A DNA stretch of 31,552 bases from DTKY01 sp037440765 (GTDB lineage Bacteria; Acidobacteriota; Terriglobia; Bryobacterales; Bryobacteraceae). A model generated the notes under the pieces. The model was given only the letters and a program-made list of their open reading frames with translations, was not told where the DNA came from and ran no database searches. A program made the position numbers and the translations under genes. Each line of letters opens with the position of its first letter. The stretch's first letter is position 1. Below, one piece after another: positions 20,599 to 28,452 of this stretch. Where the stretch lies: assembly GCA_037440765.1 (NCBI GenBank), contig JBBITL010000050.1:1-31552 (forward strand), read 5' to 3'.

Positions 20599-22902
20599 AT
20601 GAATCTGGCGGCCGCCGTGATGTCCGGCTTCGCCGTGGCATTCCTTGCTCCCGTGGTCCACAGGGCGGCCAGGGCCTACTCGGGCTGGCTTCTGGCGCTG
20701 TTCCCGGCGGGCCTCACGCTGTATCTGGCGGGCCTGGCGCCGGCCGTCTGGCGAGGGGAGGCGCTCATCGCCGCCCACGAATGGGCGCCGTCCATGGGAT
20801 TGAGCCTGTCGTTTCGTCTTGACGGGCTGAGCCTGCTGTTCTCGCTGATGATCACCGGCACCGGAGCGGTGGTGCTGGCCTACGCCGGCGGCTACCTGGC
20901 GGGACATCCGCGACTGGGGCGGTTCTACACCAGCCTGGTGTTCTTCATGGCGTCGATGCTGGGCCTGGTGCTGGCCGACAACCTCATCCTGCTTTTCATC
21001 TTCTGGGAGCTGACCAGCATCAGTTCCTATCTGCTGATCGGATTTGACAGCGAGCGAGAGAAGGCCAGGCAGAGCGCTTTGCAGGCCCTGCTGGTTACGG
21101 GAGGAGGCGGGCTGGCGCTGCTGGCCGGCGTGGTGCTGATGGCGCAGGCCGGCGGATCGTTCGAGATCTCCGGACTCGCCGGCGCGGCCGCATTGATTCA
21201 ATCCCATGCTCTCTACCTGCCCATTGCCTCACTTATCCTGATCGGTGCGTTCACCAAGTCCGCCCAGGTCCCGTTTCACTTCTGGCTGCCGGCGGCCATG
21301 GAAGCGCCAGCTCCGGTGAGCGCCTACCTGCACGCCGCAACCATGGTGAAGGCGGGAGTCTACCTGCTGGCGCGGCTGTCTCCGGTCCTGGGAGGAACCG
21401 ATTTCTGGTACGTCACGGTGACCACGGCAGGCGCGGCCACCATGCTCAGCGGCGCCGTCATGGCGTACCACAAGAGCGACCTCAAGCAGCTTCTCGCGTA
21501 TTCGACGGTGAGCGTGCTGGGGATACTCACCTTCCTTGCCGGCCTTGGGACCGGGTACGCCGCCGCGGCGATGGCGGTGCTGCTGGTGGCGCATTGTCTG
21601 TACAAAGGCGCGTTGTTTCTGACCGCCGGCACCGTGGATCACGAGACCGGGACGCGCGACATCGAGCGGCTGGGCGGCTTGCGGAGAGCCATGCCGTTGA
21701 CCGCTGCGGCGGCGGCGCTGGCCGCCGTGTCCATGGCCGGGTTGCCGCCCCTGTTCGGCTTCGTCAGCAAGGAGATGCTCTATGAAGCCGGCCTGCGGGC
21801 GCCCCTGCACGCGGCGGCGCTGACCGCGGTCCTGGTGGTGACCGCGATGCTGCTGTTCGCGGTTGCCGGCGCCGCCGGATTCCGCCCGTTTTACGGCGGC
21901 TCGCCTTCGACTCCCAGACATCCGCACGAGGGGCCGCCCAGCCTGTGGCTGGGGCCGCTGCTGCTGGCCGGCGGGGGCCTGTTGCTGGGCCTGGCGCCGG
22001 CCCTGATGGAGAACGCCGTGCGCTATGCGGTGCTGGCGGCCGCTCCCGGCCAGCCTGTGCCGCTGAAGCTGAGCTTGTTCCACGGGCTGAACACCGCGCT
22101 GTTGCTGAGCGCGGCGTCGGTCCTCGGCGGCCTTGTGCTTTACGGCGCCCGCGCCCGGCTCATCCGGTTCGGCCCGGCGCGCGCGCTCGGGCGGTGGGGC
22201 CCGGCGCGCGGCTATGAGGCGGCGCTGGCGGGATTGAACCGTTTCGCTGCGGCCCAGACGCGGGTGCTTCAGAGCGGGCACCTGCGCTACTACCTGCTGA
22301 CCGTGGTAGGGACGGCGGTGGCGCTGACCGGCTTCGCCCTGATCCGCGGCGGCGCCCTGCCGCGCCAGCCGGTTTTCGGCGATGTTCGCTGGCACGAGGT
22401 CTCGCTGGTGGTGGTGATCCTGGCGTCGATCCTGACGGCGGTGCGCACGGAGTCGCGGCTGACAGCGGTGGTGGCGTTGGGTGTGGTGGGGGTCGGGATT
22501 GCCGCCTTGTTCGCGCTGTTCGGGGCGCCGGACCTGGCGATGACGCAGGTCGCCGTGGAGACGCTCACCGTGATCCTGCTGGTCCTGGTGCTCTACCATC
22601 TGCCGGATTTCTCGAAGTTCACGCCCCGCGTGGGGCGGCAGCGGGACGCCATCGTGGCAATCGCCGCGGGATCGCTGATGACCGGCCTGGTGCTGGCTGC
22701 CGCGGCCGCGCCGCACTCGACCGGCGTCGCCGCTTACTACCTGGAAAACAGCTATCCGCTGGCCCAGGGCCGGAACGTGGTGAACGTCATCCTGACCGAC
22801 TTCCGGGCTCTGGATACGTTGGGCGAAATAACCGTGGCGGCGGTGGCCGGTATCGGCGTCTTCGCCCTGCTGCGGCTGCGGCCGCCGGGTGACAAGCCGT
22901 GA
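20599..22902 (+). CDS. mrpA: Na+/H+ antiporter subunit MrpA (with MbhD/MbhE C-terminus)
   Basis: The protein has 767 residues with an NuoL-like core of about 14 to 16 helices. The opening region has the proton-path glutamate in LFIFWELTSISSYLLIGF. QVPFHFWLPAAMEAPAPVSAYLHA and VKAGVYLLAR carry the conserved lysine, and HSALF-type segments follow. The C-terminal 170 residues contain the MbhD domain (TAVRTESRLTAVVALGVVGV, then FGAPDLAMTQVAVETL). A short MbhE tail (NVVNVILTDFRALDTLGEIT) is the usual fused architecture. The complex exchanges monovalent cations for protons at the inner membrane, giving pH and salt tolerance. GAGGA precedes the ATG by 7 bases. Its stop overlaps the mrpB GTG. Confidence 0.95.
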   Translation: MNLAAAVMSGFAVAFLAPVVHRAARAYSGWLLALFPAGLTLYLAGLAPAVWRGEALIAAHEWAPSMGLSLSFRLDGLSLLFSLMITGTGAVVLAYAGGYLAGHPRLGRFYTSLVFFMASMLGLVLADNLILLFIFWELTSISSYLLIGFDSEREKARQSALQALLVTGGGGLALLAGVVLMAQAGGSFEISGLAGAAALIQSHALYLPIASLILIGAFTKSAQVPFHFWLPAAMEAPAPVSAYLHAATMVKAGVYLLARLSPVLGGTDFWYVTVTTAGAATMLSGAVMAYHKSDLKQLLAYSTVSVLGILTFLAGLGTGYAAAAMAVLLVAHCLYKGALFLTAGTVDHETGTRDIERLGGLRRAMPLTAAAAALAAVSMAGLPPLFGFVSKEMLYEAGLRAPLHAAALTAVLVVTAMLLFAVAGAAGFRPFYGGSPSTPRHPHEGPPSLWLGPLLLAGGGLLLGLAPALMENAVRYAVLAAAPGQPVPLKLSLFHGLNTALLLSAASVLGGLVLYGARARLIRFGPARALGRWGPARGYEAALAGLNRFAAAQTRVLQSGHLRYYLLTVVGTAVALTGFALIRGGALPRQPVFGDVRWHEVSLVVVILASILTAVRTESRLTAVVALGVVGVGIAALFALFGAPDLAMTQVAVETLTVILLVLVLYHLPDFSKFTPRVGRQRDAIVAIAAGSLMTGLVLAAAAAPHSTGVAAYYLENSYPLAQGRNVVNVILTDFRALDTLGEITVAAVAGIGVFALLRLRPPGDKP

Positions 22903-23312
22903 GGTCGATAATCCTGTCCACCACGGCGAAGCTGCTCGGCCCGCTGCTTCTGGCCTGCTCCGTGCTGGTCCTGCTGCGCGGGCACGATGCGCCCGGCGGC
23001 GGTTTTGTCGGAGGTCTGCTCGCCGCAGCCGGCCTGACCCTGCGGGCCATCAGCGAGGGCGTGCCGGCGGCCCGCCGTGCGGTGCGGATTGAGCCCCACC
23101 TGTTGCTGGGCGCGGGGCTGGCGGCGGCGCTTTCAAGCGGACTCCCGGCGTTATTCGCCGGTCAGCCGTTTCTGACCGGGCGGTGGCTGCGTGTAACGGC
23201 GCCGCTGGCGGGGGAGATCAAGCTCAGCACCGTGCTGTTGTTCGACGTTGGCGTCTACATGGTTGTGCTCGGGACTGTGTTGCTGATGGTGTTCACGTTT
23301 TCGGAGGAGTAA
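22899..23312 (+). CDS. mrpB: Antiporter subunit MrpB
   Basis: The protein has 137 residues and begins at GTG, sharing GTGA with the mrpA stop. It has about four helices. GHDAPGGGFVGGLLAAAGLTL is the MnhB signature and EIKLSTVLLFDVGVYMVVLG is the conserved C-terminal helix pair. It is an integral part of the Mrp complex. Confidence 0.93.
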   Translation: MRSIILSTTAKLLGPLLLACSVLVLLRGHDAPGGGFVGGLLAAAGLTLRAISEGVPAARRAVRIEPHLLLGAGLAAALSSGLPALFAGQPFLTGRWLRVTAPLAGEIKLSTVLLFDVGVYMVVLGTVLLMVFTFSEE

Positions 23313-23313
23313 G

Positions 23314-23661
23314 ATGACGGCCCTTATGGCGGTGGTGGTGGGAGCGCTCTACGCGGGCGCTATCTACATGATGACCCGCCGCAGCATGGTCAAACTCATC
23401 ATCGGCCTGGCGTTGCTCAGCCATGCAGCGAACGTGTTGATCTTCACGGCCGCCGGCTTGAAGCGCGGCGCCGCGCCGCTGGTCCCGCCCGGCGGGGCGC
23501 TGCCGGCGGAGACTACCGCGGATCCGCTCCCCCAGGCGCTCATCCTGACCGCGATCGTGATCAGTTTCTCCGTTCTGGCTTTCGCCCTCGCGCTGCTGCA
23601 CAGGACCTTCAAGGTATCCGCCGCCGAAGATATCGATCAGATACGTTCCACCGAGCAATGA
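23314..23661 (+). CDS. mrpC: Antiporter subunit MrpC (NuoK-like)
   Basis: The protein has 115 residues with three helices homologous to NuoK. Helix 2 carries SMVKLIIGLALLSHAANVLIF and helix 3 PQALILTAIVISFSVLAFAL, where DPLPQALILTAIVI is the family hallmark. GGAGG (23302-23307 region) serves as ribosome-binding site. The stop overlaps mrpD by ATGA. Confidence 0.93.
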   Translation: MTALMAVVVGALYAGAIYMMTRRSMVKLIIGLALLSHAANVLIFTAAGLKRGAAPLVPPGGALPAETTADPLPQALILTAIVISFSVLAFALALLHRTFKVSAAEDIDQIRSTEQ

Positions 23662-25163
23662 AGCTCATCCTCACACTGCCCCTGGTGATTCCGCTGGCTA
23701 CCGCCGCGCTGTGCCTGCTGGCCTGGCGCTTCAGGTCCGTCCAGCGGATGCTCGGCATCGCCGGAGCATTCGCGCTGCTCGCCGCGGGCGCCGCGCTGCT
23801 GCACGCGGTCCTGAGGGACGGCGTGGTGGCCACCCAGGCTGGCGGCTGGCCCGCCCCGTTCGGCATAACGCTGGTTGCCGACCTGTTCTCCGCCGTGATG
23901 GTGCTGGTCACGGGGCTGATCGCCGCTCCGGTGGCAGTGTACTCGTCGGCCAACGTGGACAAACGGAGGGAGTCGTTCGGCTACCACCCCCTGTTCCACG
24001 TGCTTCTGCTGGGAGTGTGCGGGAGTTTTCTCACCGGCGACGTCTTTAACCTGTACGTCTGGTTCGAGGTGATGCTGATCGCCTCGTTCGTTCTGATAGC
24101 GCTTGGCGGCGAACGCGGACAGATTGAGGGCGCGCTGAAGTACGTCACGCTGAACCTGATGGCCTCGGCCGTGTTTCTGGCCGCCGCCGGACTTCTTTAC
24201 AGGACGGCGGGCACGCTGAACATGGCCGACCTGGCGGTCAGGTTGCGGACGCAGACGGAGCCGGGGCTGGCCGGAGCGCTGGCCATGCTGTTCCTGGTCG
24301 CGTTCGGGACCAAGGCGGCGATCTTTCCGCTGTTCTTCTGGCTGCCGGCGTCCTACCACACGCCTCCGGTGGCGGTTTCAGCGCTGTTCGCCGGGCTGCT
24401 CACCAAGGTGGGCGTCTACGCCCTCATACGGGTGTTCACGCTGATCTTTGTCCATGACACGCCGTTCACGCACAACCTGATCCTGGCGCTGTCCGGGCTT
24501 ACCATGATCACCGGGGTGTTGGGCGCGATGGTGCAGAACGACTTCCGGCGGATTCTCTCGTTTCACATCATCAGCCAGATCGGCTACATGATCATGGGGC
24601 TGGCCCTGTTCACGCCCGTGGCGGTAGCCGCCTCGGTGTTCTACATCGTCCACCACATCATAGTGAAGACCAATCTGTTTCTGATCAGCGGCATCACCGA
24701 GCGCCTGGGCGGCAGCCATGCACTGAAGCGGCTGGGGGGCTTCTACGACTCGCGCCCGGTGCTAGGGCTACTGTTCCTGGTCCCCGCCCTGTCGCTGGCC
24801 GGCATCCCGCCGCTATCGGGATTCTTCGCCAAGCTTTCCCTGGTCCGCGCCGGTCTCCAGGTCGGGAGCTACGCCATTGTCGCGGCGGCCCTGGCGGTGA
24901 GCCTGCTGACTTTGTTCTCGATGGCCAAGATCTGGGCGGAGGTGTTCTGGAAGCCCGCGCCCGAGGGCCGGGAGCAGGCGGCGGCCCCGCCGGGCGCGGC
25001 GCGCGGCATGGCGGCGCTATGGCTTCCGGTGGTTGCGCTGGCCCTGCTCACCCTGTACCTCGGGCTGTTTCCGGAGCATTTTTACCGCGTGTGCGAGCGC
25101 GCCGCCGGCCAGTTGCTGGAACCGGCCGCCTACATTGAAGCTGTACTGGGAGCACGCCGGTGA
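23658..25163 (+). CDS. mrpD: Antiporter subunit MrpD (NuoM/NuoN-like)
   Basis: The protein has 501 residues and about 14 helices. YVWFEVMLIASFVLIALGG carries the conserved glutamate of the first proton path. FWLPASYHTPPVAVSALFAGLLTKVGVYAL carries the lysine of the broken helix, and FHIISQIGYMIMGLALF and GIPPLSGFFAKLSLV are typical. With MrpA it forms the ion-translocating core. It starts at ATGA over the mrpC stop, and its stop overlaps mrpE by GTGA. Confidence 0.95.
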   Translation: MKLILTLPLVIPLATAALCLLAWRFRSVQRMLGIAGAFALLAAGAALLHAVLRDGVVATQAGGWPAPFGITLVADLFSAVMVLVTGLIAAPVAVYSSANVDKRRESFGYHPLFHVLLLGVCGSFLTGDVFNLYVWFEVMLIASFVLIALGGERGQIEGALKYVTLNLMASAVFLAAAGLLYRTAGTLNMADLAVRLRTQTEPGLAGALAMLFLVAFGTKAAIFPLFFWLPASYHTPPVAVSALFAGLLTKVGVYALIRVFTLIFVHDTPFTHNLILALSGLTMITGVLGAMVQNDFRRILSFHIISQIGYMIMGLALFTPVAVAASVFYIVHHIIVKTNLFLISGITERLGGSHALKRLGGFYDSRPVLGLLFLVPALSLAGIPPLSGFFAKLSLVRAGLQVGSYAIVAAALAVSLLTLFSMAKIWAEVFWKPAPEGREQAAAPPGAARGMAALWLPVVALALLTLYLGLFPEHFYRVCERAAGQLLEPAAYIEAVLGARR

Positions 25164-25498
25164 GCAAGTGGATGAACGTTGTGATTGCGTTGCCCGCCAT
25201 GCTGGCTTTCTTTCTGTGGGAGCTCGTCCTGGCCAACCTCAAGATGGCGCGTGACGTGCTCATGCCGCTGGGCAGGTTGCGCCCGGCGGTTGTTGCAGTG
25301 CCGCTTGATCTGAAGACCGACTGGCAGATCACGCTGCTCTCGATTCTTATCACGCTGACCCCCGGCACGCTGAGCCTGGACGTCTCCACCGACCGCAAGG
25401 TGCTGTTCATCCACGCCATGCACGTGACCGACGCGGAAGAGTTCCGGCGCCAGATCAAATCCGGCTTCGAGCGGCGGGTAAGGAGGCTGGCGCCATGA
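25160..25498 (+). CDS. mrpE: Antiporter subunit MrpE, short form
   Basis: The protein has 112 residues, against about 150-170 in most MrpE proteins. One clear N-terminal hydrophobic segment is present (VVIALPAMLAFFLWELVLANL) instead of the usual two or three. The conserved cytoplasmic part is intact: LTPGTLSLDVSTDRKVLFIHAMHVTD. The GTG start overlaps the mrpD stop. Either the lost helix is dispensable or the start lies within a reduced version; the overlap makes mis-starting unlikely. Confidence 0.85.
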   Translation: MSKWMNVVIALPAMLAFFLWELVLANLKMARDVLMPLGRLRPAVVAVPLDLKTDWQITLLSILITLTPGTLSLDVSTDRKVLFIHAMHVTDAEEFRRQIKSGFERRVRRLAP

Positions 25499-25782
25499 AC
25501 ATCGCCGCCGATGGACTGGCCGCGAAATCCGCGGGGATCGTTCTGGTGATGCTGGCCGTCGCCATGCTCCTGGCCGTGGTGCGCCTGGTCAAGGGGCCAA
25601 GCCTGCCGGACCGGGTGGTGGCTCTGGACCTTGTGATCACGGTCAGCGTCGGCATTATGGCGGCATACGCCCTCATGGTAGGGGACGTTGCCATCATGGA
25701 TGTGGGAATCGTGGTGGCGCTGGTCGCCTTTCTGGGCACCGTGGCCTTCGCCGGCTACCTGGAGAGAGGAGGACGGCGGTGA
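25495..25782 (+). CDS. mrpF: Antiporter subunit MrpF
   Basis: The protein has 95 residues with three helices. LVKGPSLPDRVVALDLVITV is the family signature, and VAIMDVGIVVALVAFLGTVAFAGYL is the C-terminal helix. ATGA overlap occurs with mrpE upstream and GTGA overlap with mrpG downstream, consistent with coupled translation of the membrane complex. Confidence 0.93.
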   Translation: MNIAADGLAAKSAGIVLVMLAVAMLLAVVRLVKGPSLPDRVVALDLVITVSVGIMAAYALMVGDVAIMDVGIVVALVAFLGTVAFAGYLERGGRR

Positions 25783-26147
25783 TCGAGATTCTGGTTTCGT
25801 TCCTGCTGTTCAGCGGGGGAGTCTTCACGTTGCTGGCCGGGGTCGGACTGGTCCGCATGCCGGACCTGTACATGCGCATGCAGACTACCACCAAGGCCAC
25901 CACGCTCGGCGTGGGCTGCCTGGCGCTGGCCGTGGCCGTGGGAGTGGGAGGCGCCGGAGCGTGGGTGCGGGCCGTGGCAATCATCGTGTTCCTTTACGTC
26001 ACCGCGCCCGTGGCCGCCCACGCCATCGCCCGCGCGGCCTACTTCGTCGGCACGGGAAGGTGGAAGGGGACCGTGATCGACCAGATGCAGGGCCGCTATG
26101 ACGAGAAGACCCACGAACTGCGCGGAGCCGGCCCCGGAGGAGCATAG
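25779..26147 (+). CDS. mrpG: Antiporter subunit MrpG
   Basis: The protein has 122 residues. GVFTLLAGVGLVRMPDLYMR and TTTKATTLGVGCLALAVAV are diagnostic of MnhG/MrpG. APVAAHAIARAAYF closes the third helix, and the tail is hydrophilic and cytoplasmic. It ends the operon; nine bases later a gene stub on the other strand begins. I see no intrinsic terminator. Confidence 0.93.
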   Translation: MIEILVSFLLFSGGVFTLLAGVGLVRMPDLYMRMQTTTKATTLGVGCLALAVAVGVGGAGAWVRAVAIIVFLYVTAPVAAHAIARAAYFVGTGRWKGTVIDQMQGRYDEKTHELRGAGPGGA

Positions 26148-26155
26148 CGGGGGGA

Positions 26156-26269
26156 TCAGCCCTTCAGCTCGACGATGGTGGCGTCAGGAAATCCGCTGAC
26201 CCAGTCCCACTCCGTGAGAGGAGAGAAGCTGTTCCGGTTCAGCCTGAACTGGAGTCCGAGCGTTTTCCG
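26156..26269 (-). pseudogene. C-terminal stub of an unidentified gene
   Basis: This minus-strand frame encodes 37 residues before a TGA at 26156-26158. It is cut off upstream by a TGA at 26270-26272, where the IS remnant ends. It reads FRLNRNSFSPLTEW, then DWVSGFPDATIVELKG, and most codons end in G or C, as in the neighbouring genes. The regular composition and abrupt upstream loss suggest a gene whose 5' part was removed by IS insertion and deletion. I do not recognise the family. Confidence 0.4.
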
Positions 26270-26272
26270 TCA

Positions 26273-26842
26273 GGGAATATTCCGCCCTTCGGGCGGGGAT
26301 TTTCAAGGCATGGGGGTCTACCGATCCGATGTGGTTTTGGGGAGAGCGCGAAAGCTGGCGGCGCGCATCCTCCGGCGTCAGCGGGGTGCCGGGCCGGAGG
26401 CATTCGCTCTTCAGGGACTTGTGCCAGCGCTCGATCTTGCCATTCGATTGCGGACAGCAGGGCGCCGTGCGCACGTGCGTCGCCAGGTTGATGCAGGAAA
26501 CATCGATGCGCCAATGCTGGTGCGGCTCCGGCGGTTGCTGGAAGCCGGTCCCTTTCCTGGACGGCTGGCCGTTCCACTTGCCCAGCAGTCCTGCCCGGCT
26601 CAACACCCGCCACACGCTGGCCGGACTCACCGCCACCAGGTCGGCGTCCAGCATCATGAACGTCAGCCGGCGATACCCCTCCAGAGGATTGTGCCGGTGA
26701 AACTCGACGATGGCCTGCCTCTCCCAATCCTCCGGCCAGAAGTCCCGGGGAACCCAACCGTTGTGCTTGTTGACCCGGCCGTAGCGCTCCAGCATAGCGA
26801 GGATTCGCTGGAGCCGCGCAGTCCGCTGGCCATTCTCCCACG
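26273..26842 (-). pseudogene. IS3-like transposase (rve integrase core) with internal deletion
   Basis: The frame runs from about 26842, without its own convincing start (first ATG 26795). It begins with QRTARLQRILAMLERYGRV and the HTH_21-like SPASVWRVLSRAGLLGKW. It then enters the retroviral-integrase-type core at HWRIDVSCINLA, with D as the first catalytic aspartate. The frame jumps directly to THVRTAPCCPQSNGKIERWH, which carries the last catalytic glutamate. The roughly 75 residues holding the second aspartate are missing, so the protein cannot work. After DARRQL at about 26355 the similarity ends. A CCGCCC/GGGCGG hairpin (26282-26287/26291-26296) probably belongs to the element's right end. 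Confidence 0.75.
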
Positions 26843-26872
26843 TTGACAGAGCGGCGCTGGGTTCTTTACGCT
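26843..26872 (+). promoter_or_regulatory. Promoter of the CAT-anticodon tRNA
   Basis: A perfect -35 TTGACA (26843-26848) is followed after 18 bases by TACGCT (26867-26872). The -10 ends 17 bases before the tRNA at 26890. This is good tRNA promoter architecture, in a sequence that otherwise lies at the edge of a transposase remnant. Confidence 0.55.
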
Positions 26873-26889
26873 CGATAGTGTAGTCGCCG

Positions 26890-26965
26890 GCCGGCGTAGC
26901 TCAGAGGCTAGAGCGAGGGTCTCATAATCCCTAGGTCGCTGGTTCGAGTCCAGCCGCCGGCACCA
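26890..26965 (+). tRNA. tRNA with CAT anticodon (elongator Met or Ile2)
   Basis: The acceptor GCCGGCG (26890-26896) pairs with CGCCGGC (26955-26961). The discriminator is A26962 and CCA (26963-26965) is encoded. The anticodon stem AGGGT/TCCCT holds a U-U mismatch at its inner pair, and the loop CTCATAA has CAT at 26923-26925. The T arm GCTGG-TTCGAGT-CCAGC is regular. The body (variable and T arms, CTCATAA loop) closely resembles E. coli tRNA-Ile2, whose C34 is converted to lysidine by TilS. The acceptor G4-C69 and G5-C68 pairs do not match the C-G pairs of that tRNA. It is not an initiator, since the first pair G-C is matched. I cannot decide between Met and Ile. Confidence 0.92.
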
Positions 26966-27002
26966 CCACCGGGAACGCGTCCATAGAGCCGGAGGCTCAA
27001 CC

Positions 27003-27579
27003 TTGAAGCGAGTATCCAGCATCTTCAGTCAACTTCTCCAGTGGTTCCCGCGCGGCGAATTTGAAGCGCCGGTGCGCAAGCACGGGGCAGAGCGACACGC
27101 GAAGGGTTTCAGGTGTTGGGGCCGGTCTGTGGCCATGCTGTTCTGCCAGTCGGGCCAGGCCAAGAGCCTGCGGGAAATACACGCGGGTCTGCGGGCCAGC
27201 GAGGGACGCCTGCGGCGCCTGGGACTGGCCGACGCGCCGCCGCGGTCCACCATGGCTTGCGCCAACCAGCACCGGCCGCACAGGTCGTTCGAGGAGTTGT
27301 TCCAGGTGACCTTCCAGCGCGCCAGGCGCAGTTGCTCGCTGCGGGCGTCTTCGGCAAACCGGCGGCTCTGGGCCACCGGCTGTTCAGCCTGGGCGCCACG
27401 GTGAGCCAGCAGAAGGTCTTCTTCGTGACGCGGCTGGGCTGGAGCTTGTCCCGCTGATAGCCCTGCTGCGCCAGCAGTTGTTTGTTTACCGCGACTTGTG
27501 GCGCTGGATCGATCACCCGTTCGAAGGGCCGCCCCAACCGGTGGCCGACAAGGCGCAGCAACTGGCGATCTCCTGGTGA
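27003..27579 (+). pseudogene. IS4-like transposase (DUF4372 type), internally deleted and frameshifted
   Basis: The 5' part, 27003 to about 27305, encodes the DUF4372 N-terminal domain: FSQLLQWFPRGEFEAPVRKH, CWGRSVAMLFCQSGQAKSLR, EIHAGLRASEGRLRRLGL and STMACANQHR. The DDE core is then lost. A second frame carries QQKVFFVTRL joined directly to GWSLSR near 27430-27457. A one-base deletion there shifts to the third frame, IALLRQQLFVYRDLWRWIDH, which ends at the TGA at 27577-27579. That is the usual C-terminus of these transposases. The start at 27003 is a TTG. The gene is dead. The following 240 bases (27580-27808) hold only IS debris and no gene I can support. Confidence 0.75.
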
Positions 27580-27808
27580 GGGGTCCTGGGCAGCACGTAC
27601 CAGTTTCGGAGAAGGACCTGGGCCGAGGAATCAGCCCGAAGCAGGGCAGAAAAAGCTTGTTTTCAATGCAGGGACGGCGGAGGTTCAGCTGTTTTGGACA
27701 GCACTGATGCACGGCTGACACCGCGGCCGCGCACGAGGCCAGCACCTTAGTTCAGCACGTGAAACGGTCCGCCAGCTCCGGTACGCCGGCCAGGTCCGGC
27801 AGGAGAAT

Positions 27809-27901
27809 CTTCGGCGCGGCTCACCCCCGGCTCCGGGTCCAGCAGGTCCGATTGCGCGCGCTGAGCTTCTCGCTGGCCGGACCGTACGTCTTGATCCGCT
27901 C
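27809..27901 (-). pseudogene. IS66 TnpC transposase, N-terminal remnant
   Basis: The minus-strand text ERIKTYGPASEKLS followed, after a one-base frameshift, by SDLLDPEPGVSRAE matches the start of IS66 TnpC (family pattern 'KTYGPRSEKL...LLELEPGVS.AE'). The rest of the roughly 500-residue transposase is absent. It lies downstream of the IS66 TnpB-like gene, in the order expected for IS66. Confidence 0.55.
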
Positions 27902-27962
27902 GGCGCCGGGAAGCGAAGTGGAGATGTGAGGCAAGAACAAGCGTAACTCAGAGTGCCCTAAC

Positions 27963-28334
27963 TTACAAGGGCCTTATAGCACTTATCCTCTGCGGAGGCA
28001 ACTTCCGGCACCGGTGGCGCGGCCAGGCGGCCGCCAGGCCGATGCCGCCCACCAGCAGCGCCAGTTCCTCGTGGCTGAGTGTCACTCTGGTCTCTCCGCC
28101 AGCCGCTTCGGGCCAGCGGAAACGCCCCTTCTCCAGGCGCTTGGCGCACACCCACAGCCCGCTGCCGTCCCAGAACAACAGCTTCAGACGATTGCGCCGC
28201 GCGTTGGCGAACAGGAAGAGGTGGCCGCTCAGCGGATCACACAGCAACCGGTCGCGCACCGGGCCGTAGAAGCCCTCGAACCCTTGGCGCATGTCGGTGG
28301 CCCCCGCTGCGAGGTAGATCCGCGGCGGCGCCAT
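27963..28334 (-). pseudogene. tnpB: IS66 accessory protein TnpB (Orf2), element truncated
   Basis: The protein has 123 residues. The IS66 Orf2 core is nearly perfect: RIYLAAGATDMRQGFEGFYG, SGHLFLFANARRNRLKLLFW, and DGSGLWVCAKRLEKGRFRWP, ending LALLVGGIGL. The last 25 residues (AAAWPRHRCRKLPPQ and onward) depart from the usual short basic tail, perhaps by frameshift. tnpA is missing upstream, where the element stops near 28336 against a signal-peptide stub. Downstream only a scrap of tnpC remains. The reading frame may still be translated, but the element cannot transpose alone. Confidence 0.8.
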
Positions 28335-28335
28335 G

Positions 28336-28386
28336 GCGCGAGACGAGCGGCCACGCCGCGCACAGCAGGCCCACCACCAGCGCCAT
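28336..28386 (-). pseudogene. Signal-peptide stub interrupted by IS66
   Basis: From ATG 28386 the minus strand reads MALVVGLLCAAWPLVSR, a plausible hydrophobic export leader, before meeting the IS66 sequence at about 28335. There is no start within IS66 in this frame. It may be the 5' end of an exported-protein gene destroyed by the insertion. Evidence is limited to 17 residues. Confidence 0.25.
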
Positions 28387-28406
28387 GGAACGTTTCCGCA
28401 GCGTTT

Positions 28407-28432
28407 CCGTATTATCCGTTGATAAGATACGG
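28407..28432. promoter_or_regulatory. Palindromic promoter region upstream of the AIM24-like gene
   Basis: CCGTATTATC (28407-28416) faces GATAAGATACGG (28421-28432). The arms pair with a 2-nt bulge, giving a 26-bp near-palindrome. It holds AT-rich -10-like hexamers on the plus strand (TATTAT 28410-28415, TAAGAT 28423-28428). It starts 46 bases before ATG 28453 and could be an operator. No regulator gene is adjacent. Confidence 0.35.
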
Positions 28433-28452
28433 GGATTGGAGATCGGCTGACT

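Noticed and set aside
21229..22716. Long minus-strand frame opposite mrpA
   Set aside because: Its composition is dominated by Q, R, H and G, typical of the antisense of a GC-rich membrane-protein gene, and it has no recognisable motif.
26890..26965. A phage or integrative-element attachment site at the tRNA 3' end
   Set aside because: No direct repeat of the tRNA 3' end was found downstream by eye, and no complete integrase gene is adjacent.
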